From JAIBBD01 sp041390685 (lineage in GTDB: Bacteria > Chloroflexota > Dehalococcoidia > UBA2979): a stretch of 64,000 nucleotides of DNA. How positions within the stretch are numbered: the stretch's first letter is position 1; each line of letters opens with the position of its first letter. Position numbers and translations under genes: made by a program. Below the pieces are notes generated by a model. That model was not told where the DNA came from and did no database searches. It was given only the letters and a program-made list of their open reading frames with translations. Where the stretch lies: positions 1,302,001-1,366,000 of the forward strand of contig JAWKPL010000001.1 in NCBI GenBank assembly GCA_041390685.1, read 5' to 3'. This document shows positions 36,904 through 44,331 of this stretch, one piece after another.

Positions 36904-37617
36904 CTAGAGCCCTTCCGCGGCGAGCGGATCGATGCGCGCGGCTGAGGGCGCGTCTTCGATGAAGCGGTAGCCCACGTTCCGAACTGTGTCGATGTAGGCC
37001 TCGTGCCGTTCGATCTTCGCGCGAATGCGCCGGATGTGGACATCCACCGTCCGCGAGCCGCCGTAGTAGTCATACCCCCAGACGCGATTGAGCAGCGCCT
37101 CCCGCGTGAACGGCTTCCCAGCGTTCGTGGCAAGGAAGCGCAGCAGCTCGTACTCCTTGTAGGTCAGGTCGACTACCTCGCCGTCTACGCTCACGGTGTA
37201 CCGCTCGAGGTCGATCACCAGGCCGCGCCGGCGGAGCAGACTGCCTTCGTCCGCGCCCGTGTGTTCCCAGAGGATGCGTGCGATGCGCGCCCGGAACTCC
37301 TCGCCGTCCAGCGGCGGCACCTGGAAGTCATCGATGCGGACACCGGCCCCCACCATCGCCAGCTGTTCGTGCGAGGCGACGAGCAGCGTCCCCACGCGGT
37401 CGACGACCTCGGGGTCGCGGAGCACCGCGGCGAGCCCACCCGGCGTCACGCCGATCCCCAGGTCCAGGACGAGGACAGCCGGCCGCCACTCACGGAGCGC
37501 AACCATCCCCGCCTCGAGCGTGCGCTCGTTGCGCACGGGGCGCCCGTCCAGGCGCATCGCCGCCGCCGCCGCGGTGACGTGCTGGGGATCGTCACTGACC
37601 AGAAGCACGCGCTGCAT
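36904..37617 (-). CDS. GlnR-like orphan OmpR-family regulator
   Basis: A 237-residue winged-helix regulator. The receiver domain (1-115) has a degenerate acidic pocket (VSDDPQ, VLVLDLGIG) and a GIDDF-like VRIDDFQVPP segment that resembles actinobacterial GlnR. The DNA-binding domain (about 135-225) has VDLTYKEYELLRFLATNAGK, WGYDYYGGSRTVDVHIRRIR and TVRNVGYRFIE. No histidine kinase is adjacent. It lies immediately upstream of glnA on the same strand, so control of nitrogen assimilation is the natural inference. Confidence 0.85.
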   Translation of the reverse strand: MQRVLLVSDDPQHVTAAAAAMRLDGRPVRNERTLEAGMVALREWRPAVLVLDLGIGVTPGGLAAVLRDPEVVDRVGTLLVASHEQLAMVGAGVRIDDFQVPPLDGEEFRARIARILWEHTGADEGSLLRRRGLVIDLERYTVSVDGEVVDLTYKEYELLRFLATNAGKPFTREALLNRVWGYDYYGGSRTVDVHIRRIRAKIERHEAYIDTVRNVGYRFIEDAPSAARIDPLAAEGL

Positions 37618-37693
37618 GGGCGCAGTGTAGATGACGCGGCGGTCCGGCGCTCGCCCGACATCGAGGCCTCGCGGCGAATGCTCCTGGCCAGCC

Positions 37694-37699
37694 TACAAT
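37694..37699 (+). promoter_or_regulatory. Candidate -10 of a leaderless kinase mRNA
   Basis: TACAAT ends 7 nt before the ATG at 37707, the spacing expected if transcription starts on the start codon. There is no recognisable -35. Confidence 0.4.
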
Positions 37700-37706
37700 G
37701 TCAGGG

Positions 37707-38276
37707 ATGACCACCGAGGAACTCGCCCCGCTGCTCATTCTCGTGAATGGCCGTCCCGCTACGGGGAAGAGCGGCATTGCGGCCCAGCTGTCCGAGGCAC
37801 TCGACGTCGCGCTGTTCACCAAGGACGAGGTCAAAGAGCTGCTCGGAGACGTGCTGGGCGCTCCCGACCGCGAGGCCGCGCATGCGCTCGGCGAGGCATC
37901 GATTGCACTCATCTTCCAGCATGCGGAGGCCGTGCTCGCCACGGGGGCGCCGGCAATGGTTGAGTGCCCGCTGATCCCAGAGTTCACGGTCCCCATCCTT
38001 CGCGGGATCGAGGAACGGACCGGGTGTCGCCTCCTGCAGCTGTTTCTCGTGGCCAATCCCGCCGTCATCGTTGAGCGCTACCGGAATCGCGAGCGCAGCG
38101 AGGTCCACTTCGACGCCGAGGCCCTTCGCGAGCTGGAACGGTCACTCGCGGAGGAGTCCATACCACCGGTGCCGGTCAGCGGGGCGACATGGACCATAGA
38201 CACCACCGACTTCCGCTCGGTGGAGGTGGACGCGCTTGCGGAGCGTATCCGCGAACGCATCGCCGCTGCCGACTGA
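37707..38276 (+). CDS. P-loop kinase/AAA-type ATP-binding protein
   Basis: A 189-residue small P-loop protein. ILVNGRPATGKSGIA (about residues 12-25) is the Walker A; the rest resembles shikimate/gluconate/adenylylsulfate-kinase-like folds, with LFTKDEVKELL, VECPLI and a LID-like VERYRNRERSEVHF. Likely a small-molecule or nucleotide kinase of unknown substrate. I prefer the ATG at 37707 over the one at 37698 because the latter lies inside a TACAAT -10 candidate. Confidence 0.78.
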   Translation: MTTEELAPLLILVNGRPATGKSGIAAQLSEALDVALFTKDEVKELLGDVLGAPDREAAHALGEASIALIFQHAEAVLATGAPAMVECPLIPEFTVPILRGIEERTGCRLLQLFLVANPAVIVERYRNRERSEVHFDAEALRELERSLAEESIPPVPVSGATWTIDTTDFRSVEVDALAERIRERIAAAD

Positions 38277-38359
38277 CGCCCCGGGTCGGACCATCCGTAA
38301 CGCATACGCACATGAGCAAATTCTTGTGTCCCACGTCAGACGTGTGATACCGTCGCCGC

Positions 38360-38980
38360 ATGCTGAAGCTGATGAGCACGGTCCTGGCGGCGGCGCTGCT
38401 CGTCGTCACCACGTCCGCGTCCCGATCGCCCGCACGCGCGGAGTCCGATGTCCTGATCTCGGCCTTGACGCCCGATCACGGCCTCACCGATGCCGAGATC
38501 GTGACGACGATTAGCGGCTCGGGCTTCCCCACCTCCGATGACTGCGATGGACCGATCGTCGAGATCCTCTTTGATGGCGTGAGCGCATTCCCGCTCGTGC
38601 CCCCGACGAGGACTGAGCTGAAGGTGATGCCGCCCGCTCACTCCCCAGGCCGCGTCGACGTGACCGTGCGCAACCTCTGCAACGGCTCGAGCGATACGCT
38701 TCCCGCCGCCTACACGTACACAGCGCCGACGATCCTCGGTGGATCGATCCCGGAGGACGGCGGTTTCGGTCTGTTCGTCTTCGGTGGCGGCTCCAACGAG
38801 GACCTCGTCGAGGCGTCCGGCTGTCCCAGCGCCACCGCGACGTTCTGGGCCACCAACTCGAGCGGGCAGTTCGTGACCTTCATCCCCGGAGCGGCCGTAC
38901 ACGCGGTCAACGACGCCTGGAATCAGCTCTTCCCGCAAGGCGTCCCGTTCAACACCGCGCTCATCGGGCGCTGCCTCTGA
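38360..38980 (+). CDS. Secreted IPT/TIG-domain protein
   Basis: A 206-residue exported protein with a signal peptide (LMSTVLAAALLVVTTSASRSPARA, cleavage near residue 27) and an IPT/TIG-type immunoglobulin-like domain (about residues 30-120; LTPDHGLTDAEIVTTISGSGF, GRVDVTVRN). The C-terminal part contains Cys pairs and no known domain. It has no SD, but TACCGT lies 6 nt before the ATG. Surface or adhesive role is only a guess. Confidence 0.75.
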   Translation: MLKLMSTVLAAALLVVTTSASRSPARAESDVLISALTPDHGLTDAEIVTTISGSGFPTSDDCDGPIVEILFDGVSAFPLVPPTRTELKVMPPAHSPGRVDVTVRNLCNGSSDTLPAAYTYTAPTILGGSIPEDGGFGLFVFGGGSNEDLVEASGCPSATATFWATNSSGQFVTFIPGAAVHAVNDAWNQLFPQGVPFNTALIGRCL

Positions 38981-39124
38981 CGCTGACCGCCTGACACCGG
39001 CCCCCTCGCGTCATTCCCCAGTCCGGCCGGGATTGCTATCATCGTTGCCCCGACAGCATTCCCACGCTCGGGACGGCGCCCGGGCGGCCGGGCAGGCCCG
39101 CACCCCACGAGGGAGTCTCCCCCC

Positions 39125-40246
39125 ATGTCCGTCATCGAGACGACCGATCTGACGAAGATCTACCACAACGGGTATATCGCCCTGAACGCCCTCTCGATGC
39201 GCGTCGAGAAGGGGATGGTGTACGGCCTCGTCGGCCCAAACGGCGCCGGTAAGTCGACGACGTTCCGTGTCCTGCTCGGGTTGCAGAAGCAGACCGCCGG
39301 TTCGGTGAAGGTGTTTGGCGAGGAGATGCACGCCGAGCGCGCCGACCTCCGGCGGCGCATTGGCTTCCTCCCCACCAGCCCGAGCTTCCCCCGCAACCTC
39401 ACACCCATCGACTACCTGAAGCTCGTCGGCGCCATCACCGGCATGCCGCGCGACCGCGTCAAAATCCGCCTCGCAATGCTCCTGCGCGCCGTCGACCTCA
39501 CCAGCGCCGCCGCGCAGCGCATCGACGGCCTGTCGACCGGTATGCTCACGCGCCTCGGCATCGCCGCCGCGCTGATGAATGACCCTGAACTCTTGATCCT
39601 CGACGAGCCGACGTCCGGCCTCGACCCGACCGGACGCAAGCAGACCATCGAGTTGATCCGCGACCTCTCCGGCCGTGACCGGACGATCATCATTGCCACG
39701 CACATCCTGTCGGACGTCGAGCGCATCTGCACGGATGTCGGGATCATCTCCCAGGGCCGCCTCATCTATCACGGCCCGATGTCCGAGATGCGGCGCCTCG
39801 CGAGGCACGGCACCATTTCCGTCGAGATCGAGGGGAACACCGCGGCGTTCGAGCAGCAGATCCCGCTCCTCGACGACATCGGCGGGGTGACCTGGGAGCG
39901 CATCGGCTCGGAATTCCGCATCAAGTTCGTCGGCGCTGAGCGGCTACCCGTCTACATCCAGCGTGTGCTCGACCTCATCGACCGCACCGGCGTCGAGCTG
40001 CTGCACTTCAATACCGGCGAAGACGAGCTCGAGGAGGCGTTCCTCCGCCGCCTCGAGGAAGACCGCGTGCGCGGGTCGTTGCGCAGCTCGTGGGCCGCGA
40101 CGCAGCGCCTGTCCGGCGACAACCGGCTGATCCTGCCCGAACTGGCCGAACTCCCTGAGCCCGAGTACGAGAACGGCGCCCACCCCTCCGACGTGATCGA
40201 AGAAGAGGTCGTCAATGCAGGCGTTTCTGGTCCTCCTTCGGTATGA
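39125..40246 (+). CDS. ABC transporter ATP-binding protein
   Basis: A 373-residue ATPase of the drug/ABC-2 exporter type. Walker A GPNGAGKST (about residue 38), signature-like LSTGMLTRLGIAAAL, Walker B LLILDEPTSGLDP and switch His in IIATHILSDVER. The signature is atypical (LSTGM rather than LSGGQ). A C-terminal extension of about 120 residues is present. It overlaps the permease gene by 32 nt. Confidence 0.92.
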   Translation: MSVIETTDLTKIYHNGYIALNALSMRVEKGMVYGLVGPNGAGKSTTFRVLLGLQKQTAGSVKVFGEEMHAERADLRRRIGFLPTSPSFPRNLTPIDYLKLVGAITGMPRDRVKIRLAMLLRAVDLTSAAAQRIDGLSTGMLTRLGIAAALMNDPELLILDEPTSGLDPTGRKQTIELIRDLSGRDRTIIIATHILSDVERICTDVGIISQGRLIYHGPMSEMRRLARHGTISVEIEGNTAAFEQQIPLLDDIGGVTWERIGSEFRIKFVGAERLPVYIQRVLDLIDRTGVELLHFNTGEDELEEAFLRRLEEDRVRGSLRSSWAATQRLSGDNRLILPELAELPEPEYENGAHPSDVIEEEVVNAGVSGPPSV

Positions 40247-40931
40247 CCTGAGCCAGATGGGGCGGTCGTGGATCGTCCGCATCTGGGTCAGCCTGCTCTT
40301 CATACCGGCGGTCTTCGTGCTGGGCGTCGCGGCGAACGAGAACGAACTCGCGTCCGAGTCCCTTGCGGCGTACGTTGCCGCCGTGATGGCGCCCCTGTCG
40401 TGGCTCGCCGTCTCGATCTACTCTGCCTCCGCCGTGAGTGGCGAAGCGGGCGTCGCGACCGATGGCATCCTCTCGAAGTCCGTGACGCGTACCGAGTACA
40501 TCTCCGCGAAGGTGGCCGCGCGCGTCGGGGTCACGGTGCTCGTCTACCTCGCGGTGATGCTGCCGTTCACCTACCTGCTCCGCCATTACGCGGATCCGGA
40601 CACCAGCGGTCTCGGCGTCGTCATGGGCCTGCTCATGGTCGGGACGTTGCTCGCGTTCCTCGCCGCGCTGGGCATCCTCCTGTCCACCATCTTCCGAAAC
40701 GTGCAGATCGCCGTGCTCTGTGCGCTCATGAGCGTGCTGCTCTCCGGACTGGCGCTGCAGTTCCTCGAGTTGAAGTGGTTGAGCACGACCGCCGTCATCA
40801 ACGATCTGCCCGAGACGTTCCGAGGCGACACTTCCACTCTCACCTCGATCCGCGTGGTCATCGTGTTCGCCGCCCTGACTGTGGCGGCCATATCGTCTTC
40901 GCTGTGGGTCTTCCGCCAGAAGGATCTCTAG
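40215..40931 (+). CDS. ABC transporter permease
   Basis: A 238-residue membrane protein with about six helices, ABC-2 type, the partner of the preceding ATPase. The block VSGEAGVATDGILSKSVTRTEYISAKVAARV is the amphipathic region typical of this family. The ATG at 40215 lies inside the ATPase gene (32-nt overlap), implying coupled translation. The substrate is unknown. Confidence 0.88.
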   Translation: MQAFLVLLRYDLSQMGRSWIVRIWVSLLFIPAVFVLGVAANENELASESLAAYVAAVMAPLSWLAVSIYSASAVSGEAGVATDGILSKSVTRTEYISAKVAARVGVTVLVYLAVMLPFTYLLRHYADPDTSGLGVVMGLLMVGTLLAFLAALGILLSTIFRNVQIAVLCALMSVLLSGLALQFLELKWLSTTAVINDLPETFRGDTSTLTSIRVVIVFAALTVAAISSSLWVFRQKDL

Positions 40932-40947
40932 CGGCGCGAGGTAGGCG

Positions 40948-41244
40948 ATGTCCGACAGGCGCCCACGACCGCTGACGACCGATCGTGAGCACGTCGCGCT
41001 CGGTAGGATCGGCGAGCGCGAGTTCCGAGGCGTCGTCGAACGCCGTGAGCTGCGATTAGGCCCGCTTCACGTCGGACGGGTCCGGCCGCAGTCGGTCGAC
41101 GTCTTCCAGCCCGGGCAGGGCCACCGTCCCGTCCGCATCGACGCGCCTTCCGACCCGTATCTGCGCGCCCTGCGCTGGATGCTGGTCATGGTCGTCGGCG
41201 GGGTGGCCGTCCGGGTGCTTGCCCGCCGCCGTCATACTCGATAG
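40948..41244 (+). CDS. Small membrane-anchored protein, unknown function
   Basis: A 98-residue protein with a basic N-terminal region and one C-terminal hydrophobic helix (about residues 72-90; RWMLVMVVGGVAVRVLA) followed by Arg-rich residues. It starts with ATG 6 nt after GAGG and lies 16 nt after the ABC permease, 19 nt before the GerW-like gene, so it is likely cotranscribed with both. No recognised domain. Confidence 0.5.
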   Translation: MSDRRPRPLTTDREHVALGRIGEREFRGVVERRELRLGPLHVGRVRPQSVDVFQPGQGHRPVRIDAPSDPYLRALRWMLVMVVGGVAVRVLARRRHTR

Positions 41245-41263
41245 GTGGTGTGAAGGAGATGCG

Positions 41264-41632
41264 ATGGAGCCGCCGGAGGCATTGACGAGGCTGACGGGCA
41301 TTCCTGAGCGGGCGACGGCTGCCGCATGTTTCGGTGCGCCGGCGACAGCCGGCGAACGCACGGTCATCCCGGTTGCCGAGGTCTGGTACGGCCTTGGATT
41401 CGGCTGGGGGAGCGGCGAGTCCGAGCAGGACGGCGTGGAGAGCGAAGGAAGCGGTGGTGGAGGCGGCGGCGGTTCGCGTGCGCGCGGCGTCGCTGTCATC
41501 GAGGTGGCGCCGGATGGCGTACGCATCCATTCGATCCTCGACCAGACGGCGATCAACCTCGCGGGGATCGCCTTCGCGGCCGCGGCGGTCGCCATCGTGT
41601 CCCGCACGTTGCTGAAGCTGATCCGCGGGTAG
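41264..41632 (+). CDS. GerW/YtfJ family protein
   Basis: A 122-residue protein: GERTVIPVAEVWYGLGFGWGSG is the beta-strand/Gly-rich core of the YtfJ (GerW) family, followed by an Ser/Gly-rich linker, GVAVIEVAPDGVRIHSI and a C-terminal hydrophobic helix. In Bacillus, GerW is needed for dipicolinate-triggered germination, but homologues are frequent in non-sporulating bacteria. The ATG at 41264 has AAGGAG at 5 nt. Confidence 0.8.
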   Translation: MEPPEALTRLTGIPERATAAACFGAPATAGERTVIPVAEVWYGLGFGWGSGESEQDGVESEGSGGGGGGGSRARGVAVIEVAPDGVRIHSILDQTAINLAGIAFAAAAVAIVSRTLLKLIRG

Positions 41633-41643
41633 GCGGTCCGCAT

Positions 41644-41673
41644 TTGAGTGTCCGACGCGACGTTCCGTATACT
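41644..41673 (+). promoter_or_regulatory. Promoter of tRNA-Thr(CGT)
   Basis: TTGAGT (41644-41649), an 18-nt spacer and TATACT (41668-41673) lie 10 nt before the tRNA 5' end. The -10 is identical to that of the tRNA-tuf promoter. Confidence 0.75.
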
Positions 41674-41683
41674 CGGAATCCGC

Positions 41684-41758
41684 GCCGGTGTAGCTCAGCG
41701 GCAGAGCAGCTGTTTCGTAAACAGCAGGTCGTGGGTTCAAGTCCCACCGCCGGCTCCA
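41684..41758 (+). tRNA. tRNA-Thr(CGT)
   Basis: The acceptor stem GCCGGTG/CGCCGGC (one T-G pair), D and T arms (GTTCAAGTC) and encoded TCCA are present. The anticodon loop TTCGTAA carries CGT. It is the third threonine isoacceptor in the window. Confidence 0.96.
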
Positions 41759-41819
41759 CGTCCGAACTCAGGTCCGCGCCTCAGCGTGGATCCGTCCCGA
41801 AGCATTATCCGGAGATTCG

Positions 41820-42542
41820 ATGAGCAAGTTACGCGATCGACTGCGTGAGACGACGCGGCGGCAGGCCAACGGCTTCGGGTTCACTGCCGCCCGATCGAGC
41901 GACCGCACGGTGCGCCAGGTGCTCGTGATCGCCGAAGTGCGCGACGCCGGGGCTGCTGCGGCGGCGGTAGCATCGGGAGCGGATGTTCTGCTGCACGCGG
42001 GCGCTGACGAGTCGCTTGCCGAGGTCGTGGCCGCGTCGGACGGACGCGCTGTGGGACGGCGCGTCGATGCGGCGACCGCCGCGGATACGCAGACGGCTCA
42101 GGAAGCCGGCGCGCACTTCCTCGCCTTCAATGACCGGGAGACCGAAGCCGCCGCTCTGCTCGACCACCGCATGGGATACGTCGCTCTGCTCGGGCAGGAC
42201 GACGAAGCCGAGCTGCGGTTGCTGCGCCCGCTCGACCTCGATGGCGCCGTGGTGGACGCGCCCGGCGCTCAACTACGCGTGCGCGACCAGTTGCGGCTGC
42301 GCCGCACTGCGGATCTGGTGCGGAAGCCGCTGTTCGTCCGGCTCACCCAGGCAGTCGACGCCACGACGCTCGAAGTATGGCGGGACGCCGGCGTGGTGGC
42401 CGTGGTTGTGTCGGATCCGGCGCTGCTCGCGGAGCTCGCGCAGGCGGCCGACGCCGTCCCGCGACCGCGGGAGTCCGGTGAGCGGCGTGAGGTGATGGTA
42501 CCGGCAGTACAGATGCCCGTGGACGAGGACGACGAGGACTAG
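41820..42542 (+). CDS. Conserved-looking alpha/beta protein, unknown function
   Basis: A 240-residue soluble protein with alternating strands and helices (VRQVLVIAEVRDAGAAAAAV, GADVLLHAG, HFLAFNDRE, GVVAVVVSD), a pattern like a TIM-barrel, ending in an acidic tail. No catalytic motif is evident. The ATG is 6 nt after GGAG. It follows tRNA-Thr(CGT) by 61 nt. I do not recognise it; a phosphate-binding barrel scaffold is possible. Confidence 0.65.
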   Translation: MSKLRDRLRETTRRQANGFGFTAARSSDRTVRQVLVIAEVRDAGAAAAAVASGADVLLHAGADESLAEVVAASDGRAVGRRVDAATAADTQTAQEAGAHFLAFNDRETEAAALLDHRMGYVALLGQDDEAELRLLRPLDLDGAVVDAPGAQLRVRDQLRLRRTADLVRKPLFVRLTQAVDATTLEVWRDAGVVAVVVSDPALLAELAQAADAVPRPRESGERREVMVPAVQMPVDEDDED

Positions 42543-42570
42543 ATCCCGCCCCGTCGGGCCGCCCCCGCGA

Positions 42571-43038
42571 TCAGGAAGCGGCGTTCGCTGTCAGCGTCTT
42601 CGCGATGGCGAGGGCACCGTCCCGGTGGGCGTCCATCTCGCGTTCTTCATCGATGACCAGTCGGCAGATGCCTTCCGCGTCGAACACGAACGTGACGCGC
42701 CGCGCGAGCGGCGAGTCGGGGCGGTCCACGCCGAAGGCGGCGATCGTGGCGTTCTTCGGCCAGTCGGAGAGCACCGGAAACTCGAGGTTGTGCTGCTCAC
42801 AGAAGACGCCCTGGGTCGCCCAGGTGTCGCTGCTGATGCCGGCGATCTTCACGCCGAGCGCCCGAAAGTCCTCGTACGACTGCTGGAAGCCCTGCATCTC
42901 GCGCGTGCAGCCTCCGGTGAAGGACATCGGATAGAAGGCGAGCACCGCGACGGCGCCCAGGAAGTCGTCCTGAGTGACTTCTTCACGGCTAGAGTTGCGG
43001 AGGGAGAACGAGGGCATCCGATCGCCGACCTGAAGCAT
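42571..43038 (-). CDS. Peroxiredoxin (AhpC/TSA, BCP-like)
   Basis: A thiol peroxidase of 155 residues. The peroxidatic Cys lies in PMSFTGGCTREM (about residue 47), where the usual TPGC is TGGC. The resolving Cys found five residues later in many BCP proteins is missing; another Cys occurs in FCEQHNLEF. DRPDSPLARRVTFVFD matches the family. ATG with GGAAGG at 5 nt. It lies 29 nt downstream of the small membrane-protein gene on the same strand. Confidence 0.9.
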   Translation of the reverse strand: MLQVGDRMPSFSLRNSSREEVTQDDFLGAVAVLAFYPMSFTGGCTREMQGFQQSYEDFRALGVKIAGISSDTWATQGVFCEQHNLEFPVLSDWPKNATIAAFGVDRPDSPLARRVTFVFDAEGICRLVIDEEREMDAHRDGALAIAKTLTANAAS

Positions 43039-43067
43039 GGTTCCTTCCGCTCTTTCGTGATCCCGGG

Positions 43068-43319
43068 CTAGTGGTGGTCGTCGTGAGGGGGCGCCGGGCG
43101 CTGGAAGTCCCAGAACAGCTGACGCTTCATGCGGTAGAGGTACCCGAGCGTCGCGAGGAGCATGACGGCGACCAGGGTGCCGAAGGTGAGGATCATCACC
43201 TGGCCCCAGTCGTCACCGCGCTCGATCACCCGGGTGTGTTCCTGGGCGGATGCGATCACGGGGAGCAGGGCCAGCAAGGCGCCGGATCCGGCGGCAAGCA
43301 CGCGCTTCAGGACGTTCAT
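43068..43319 (-). CDS. Small exported/membrane protein, unknown function
   Basis: An 83-residue protein with a signal peptide-like start (MNVLKRVLAAGSGALLALLPVIASA) and a second hydrophobic helix (about residues 41-62; VMILTFGTLVAVMLLATLGYLY), ending in a His/Asp-rich tail. The ATG at 43319 has GGAGG at 5 nt; an ATG at 43331 overlaps the SD and is unlikely. It may assemble with a respiratory or metal-handling complex, but nothing in the sequence proves it. Confidence 0.65.
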   Translation of the reverse strand: MNVLKRVLAAGSGALLALLPVIASAQEHTRVIERGDDWGQVMILTFGTLVAVMLLATLGYLYRMKRQLFWDFQRPAPPHDDHH

Positions 43320-43447
43320 CGAGACCTCCATCCGAACGGGAGTCTAGCACGGCGTTGCGGGGTCGGACGAGGGGCGCGCGTGCGGGCGAGAGCGGCACCG
43401 GGGCTCGCCCCGGTATCTCGTTCGTGTATCGGAACGTGCGGCCCGCG

Positions 43448-43476
43448 TTGTTCCTCGAAGCGTGGTTCCGTATACT
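43448..43476 (+). promoter_or_regulatory. Promoter of the rpmH-rnpA operon
   Basis: TTGTTC (43448-43453), a 17-nt spacer and TATACT (43471-43476), 34 nt before the rpmH start. Confidence 0.75.
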
Positions 43477-43510
43477 CTGGCGGCATCCCGACCATCCAAA
43501 GGAGTGTCCG

Positions 43511-43645
43511 GTGAAACGGACCTGGCAACCGAAGCGAATCCCCCGTCTGCGCAAGCACGGGTTTCGTGCGCGCATGGCGACCCGCGGGGGGCGCGACGTG
43601 CTCAAGCGCCGCCGGGCGCGCGGACGTGCACGTCTGACCGTCTAG
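43511..43645 (+). CDS. rpmH: 50S ribosomal protein L34
   Basis: A 44-residue highly basic protein starting with GTG at 43511 (VKRTWQPKRIPRLRKHGFRA). The core MATRGGRDVLKRRRARGR is diagnostic. AAAGGAG is 6 nt upstream. It opens the rpmH-rnpA-yidD-yidC-jag cluster normally found next to the chromosome origin; dnaA, which often lies just upstream, is not here. Confidence 0.97.
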   Translation: MKRTWQPKRIPRLRKHGFRARMATRGGRDVLKRRRARGRARLTV

Positions 43646-43658
43646 CGGCTCGTCCCTC

Positions 43659-44075
43659 GTGACGGCCGAGTCAGCAGCGGCCGACAGCACGGCGGCCGAC
43701 GTTGTGACCGTCCCCTCGACCGGTTCGAACCCCGGGACGAACAGGCTGACTCGACGCCAGGACTTTCTGCTGGTGCTCCAGCAGGGGCAGCGTGTGCGGC
43801 ACTCGCTGCTCGGAGTCGGGTACCGGCGCAATGGACTCGATGAGAGCCGCGTCGGATTCGCCGTCGGAAAGCGAGTCGGCAACGCAGTGACACGCAACCT
43901 CGTTCGACGGCGTCTGCGCGCCATCACGCGTGCCACCGGGCTGGTCCGCGGGTACGACATCGTGGTGACCGCCCGTCCGGAGGCCGCAGGCGCGCGATAC
44001 GGCGAGCTTGAGCGAGCATTCCGTCAATGCGCGCGGCGCGGGAATCTCCTTGCGGCGGTTGAGGCGAACGGATGA
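43659..44075 (+). CDS. rnpA: Ribonuclease P protein component
   Basis: The protein cofactor of RNase P (138 residues), which matures tRNA 5' ends. Signature: RVGFAVGKRVGNAVTRNLVRRRLR, the conserved RNR RNA-binding motif. The first 28 residues are a variable Ala/Thr-rich extension. The start is GTG at 43659, 13 nt after rpmH. Its stop overlaps yidD by 4 nt. Confidence 0.95.
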   Translation: MTAESAAADSTAADVVTVPSTGSNPGTNRLTRRQDFLLVLQQGQRVRHSLLGVGYRRNGLDESRVGFAVGKRVGNAVTRNLVRRRLRAITRATGLVRGYDIVVTARPEAAGARYGELERAFRQCARRGNLLAAVEANG

Positions 44076-44326
44076 AGCGGCTCCTCCTGGCCGCGATCCG
44101 TATGTACCAGGGGGCGATCTCTCCCGCGCTTGGCGCGCGCTGCCGGTTCCAACCTTCCTGTTCCCAGTACACATACGAGGCCATCGAACGGCACGGGTCT
44201 GCCCGCGGGACGTGGCTGGGGGTGAAGCGCCTGTGTCGCTGTCGCCCCGGCCAGGCTGGTGGATATGACCCGGTGCCGGAGCCTGCGTCTGGACTGGGGC
44301 CGCAGACGCGAATTGTGAAAAATTGA
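44072..44326 (+). CDS. yidD: Membrane protein insertion efficiency factor YidD
   Basis: An 84-residue protein. The block RMYQGAISPALGARCRFQPS followed by CSQYTYEAIERHG and RLCRCRPGQAGGYDPVP is the YidD family pattern, including its conserved Cys residues. It assists YidC-mediated insertion at the inner face of the membrane. ATGA overlap with rnpA. Confidence 0.95.
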   Translation: MKRLLLAAIRMYQGAISPALGARCRFQPSCSQYTYEAIERHGSARGTWLGVKRLCRCRPGQAGGYDPVPEPASGLGPQTRIVKN

Positions 44327-44331
44327 ACAAA

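Noticed and set aside
40948..41244. Treating the small gene as noise
   Set aside because: It has an SD, tight spacing to neighbours and a clear C-terminal helix, so it was kept with moderate confidence.
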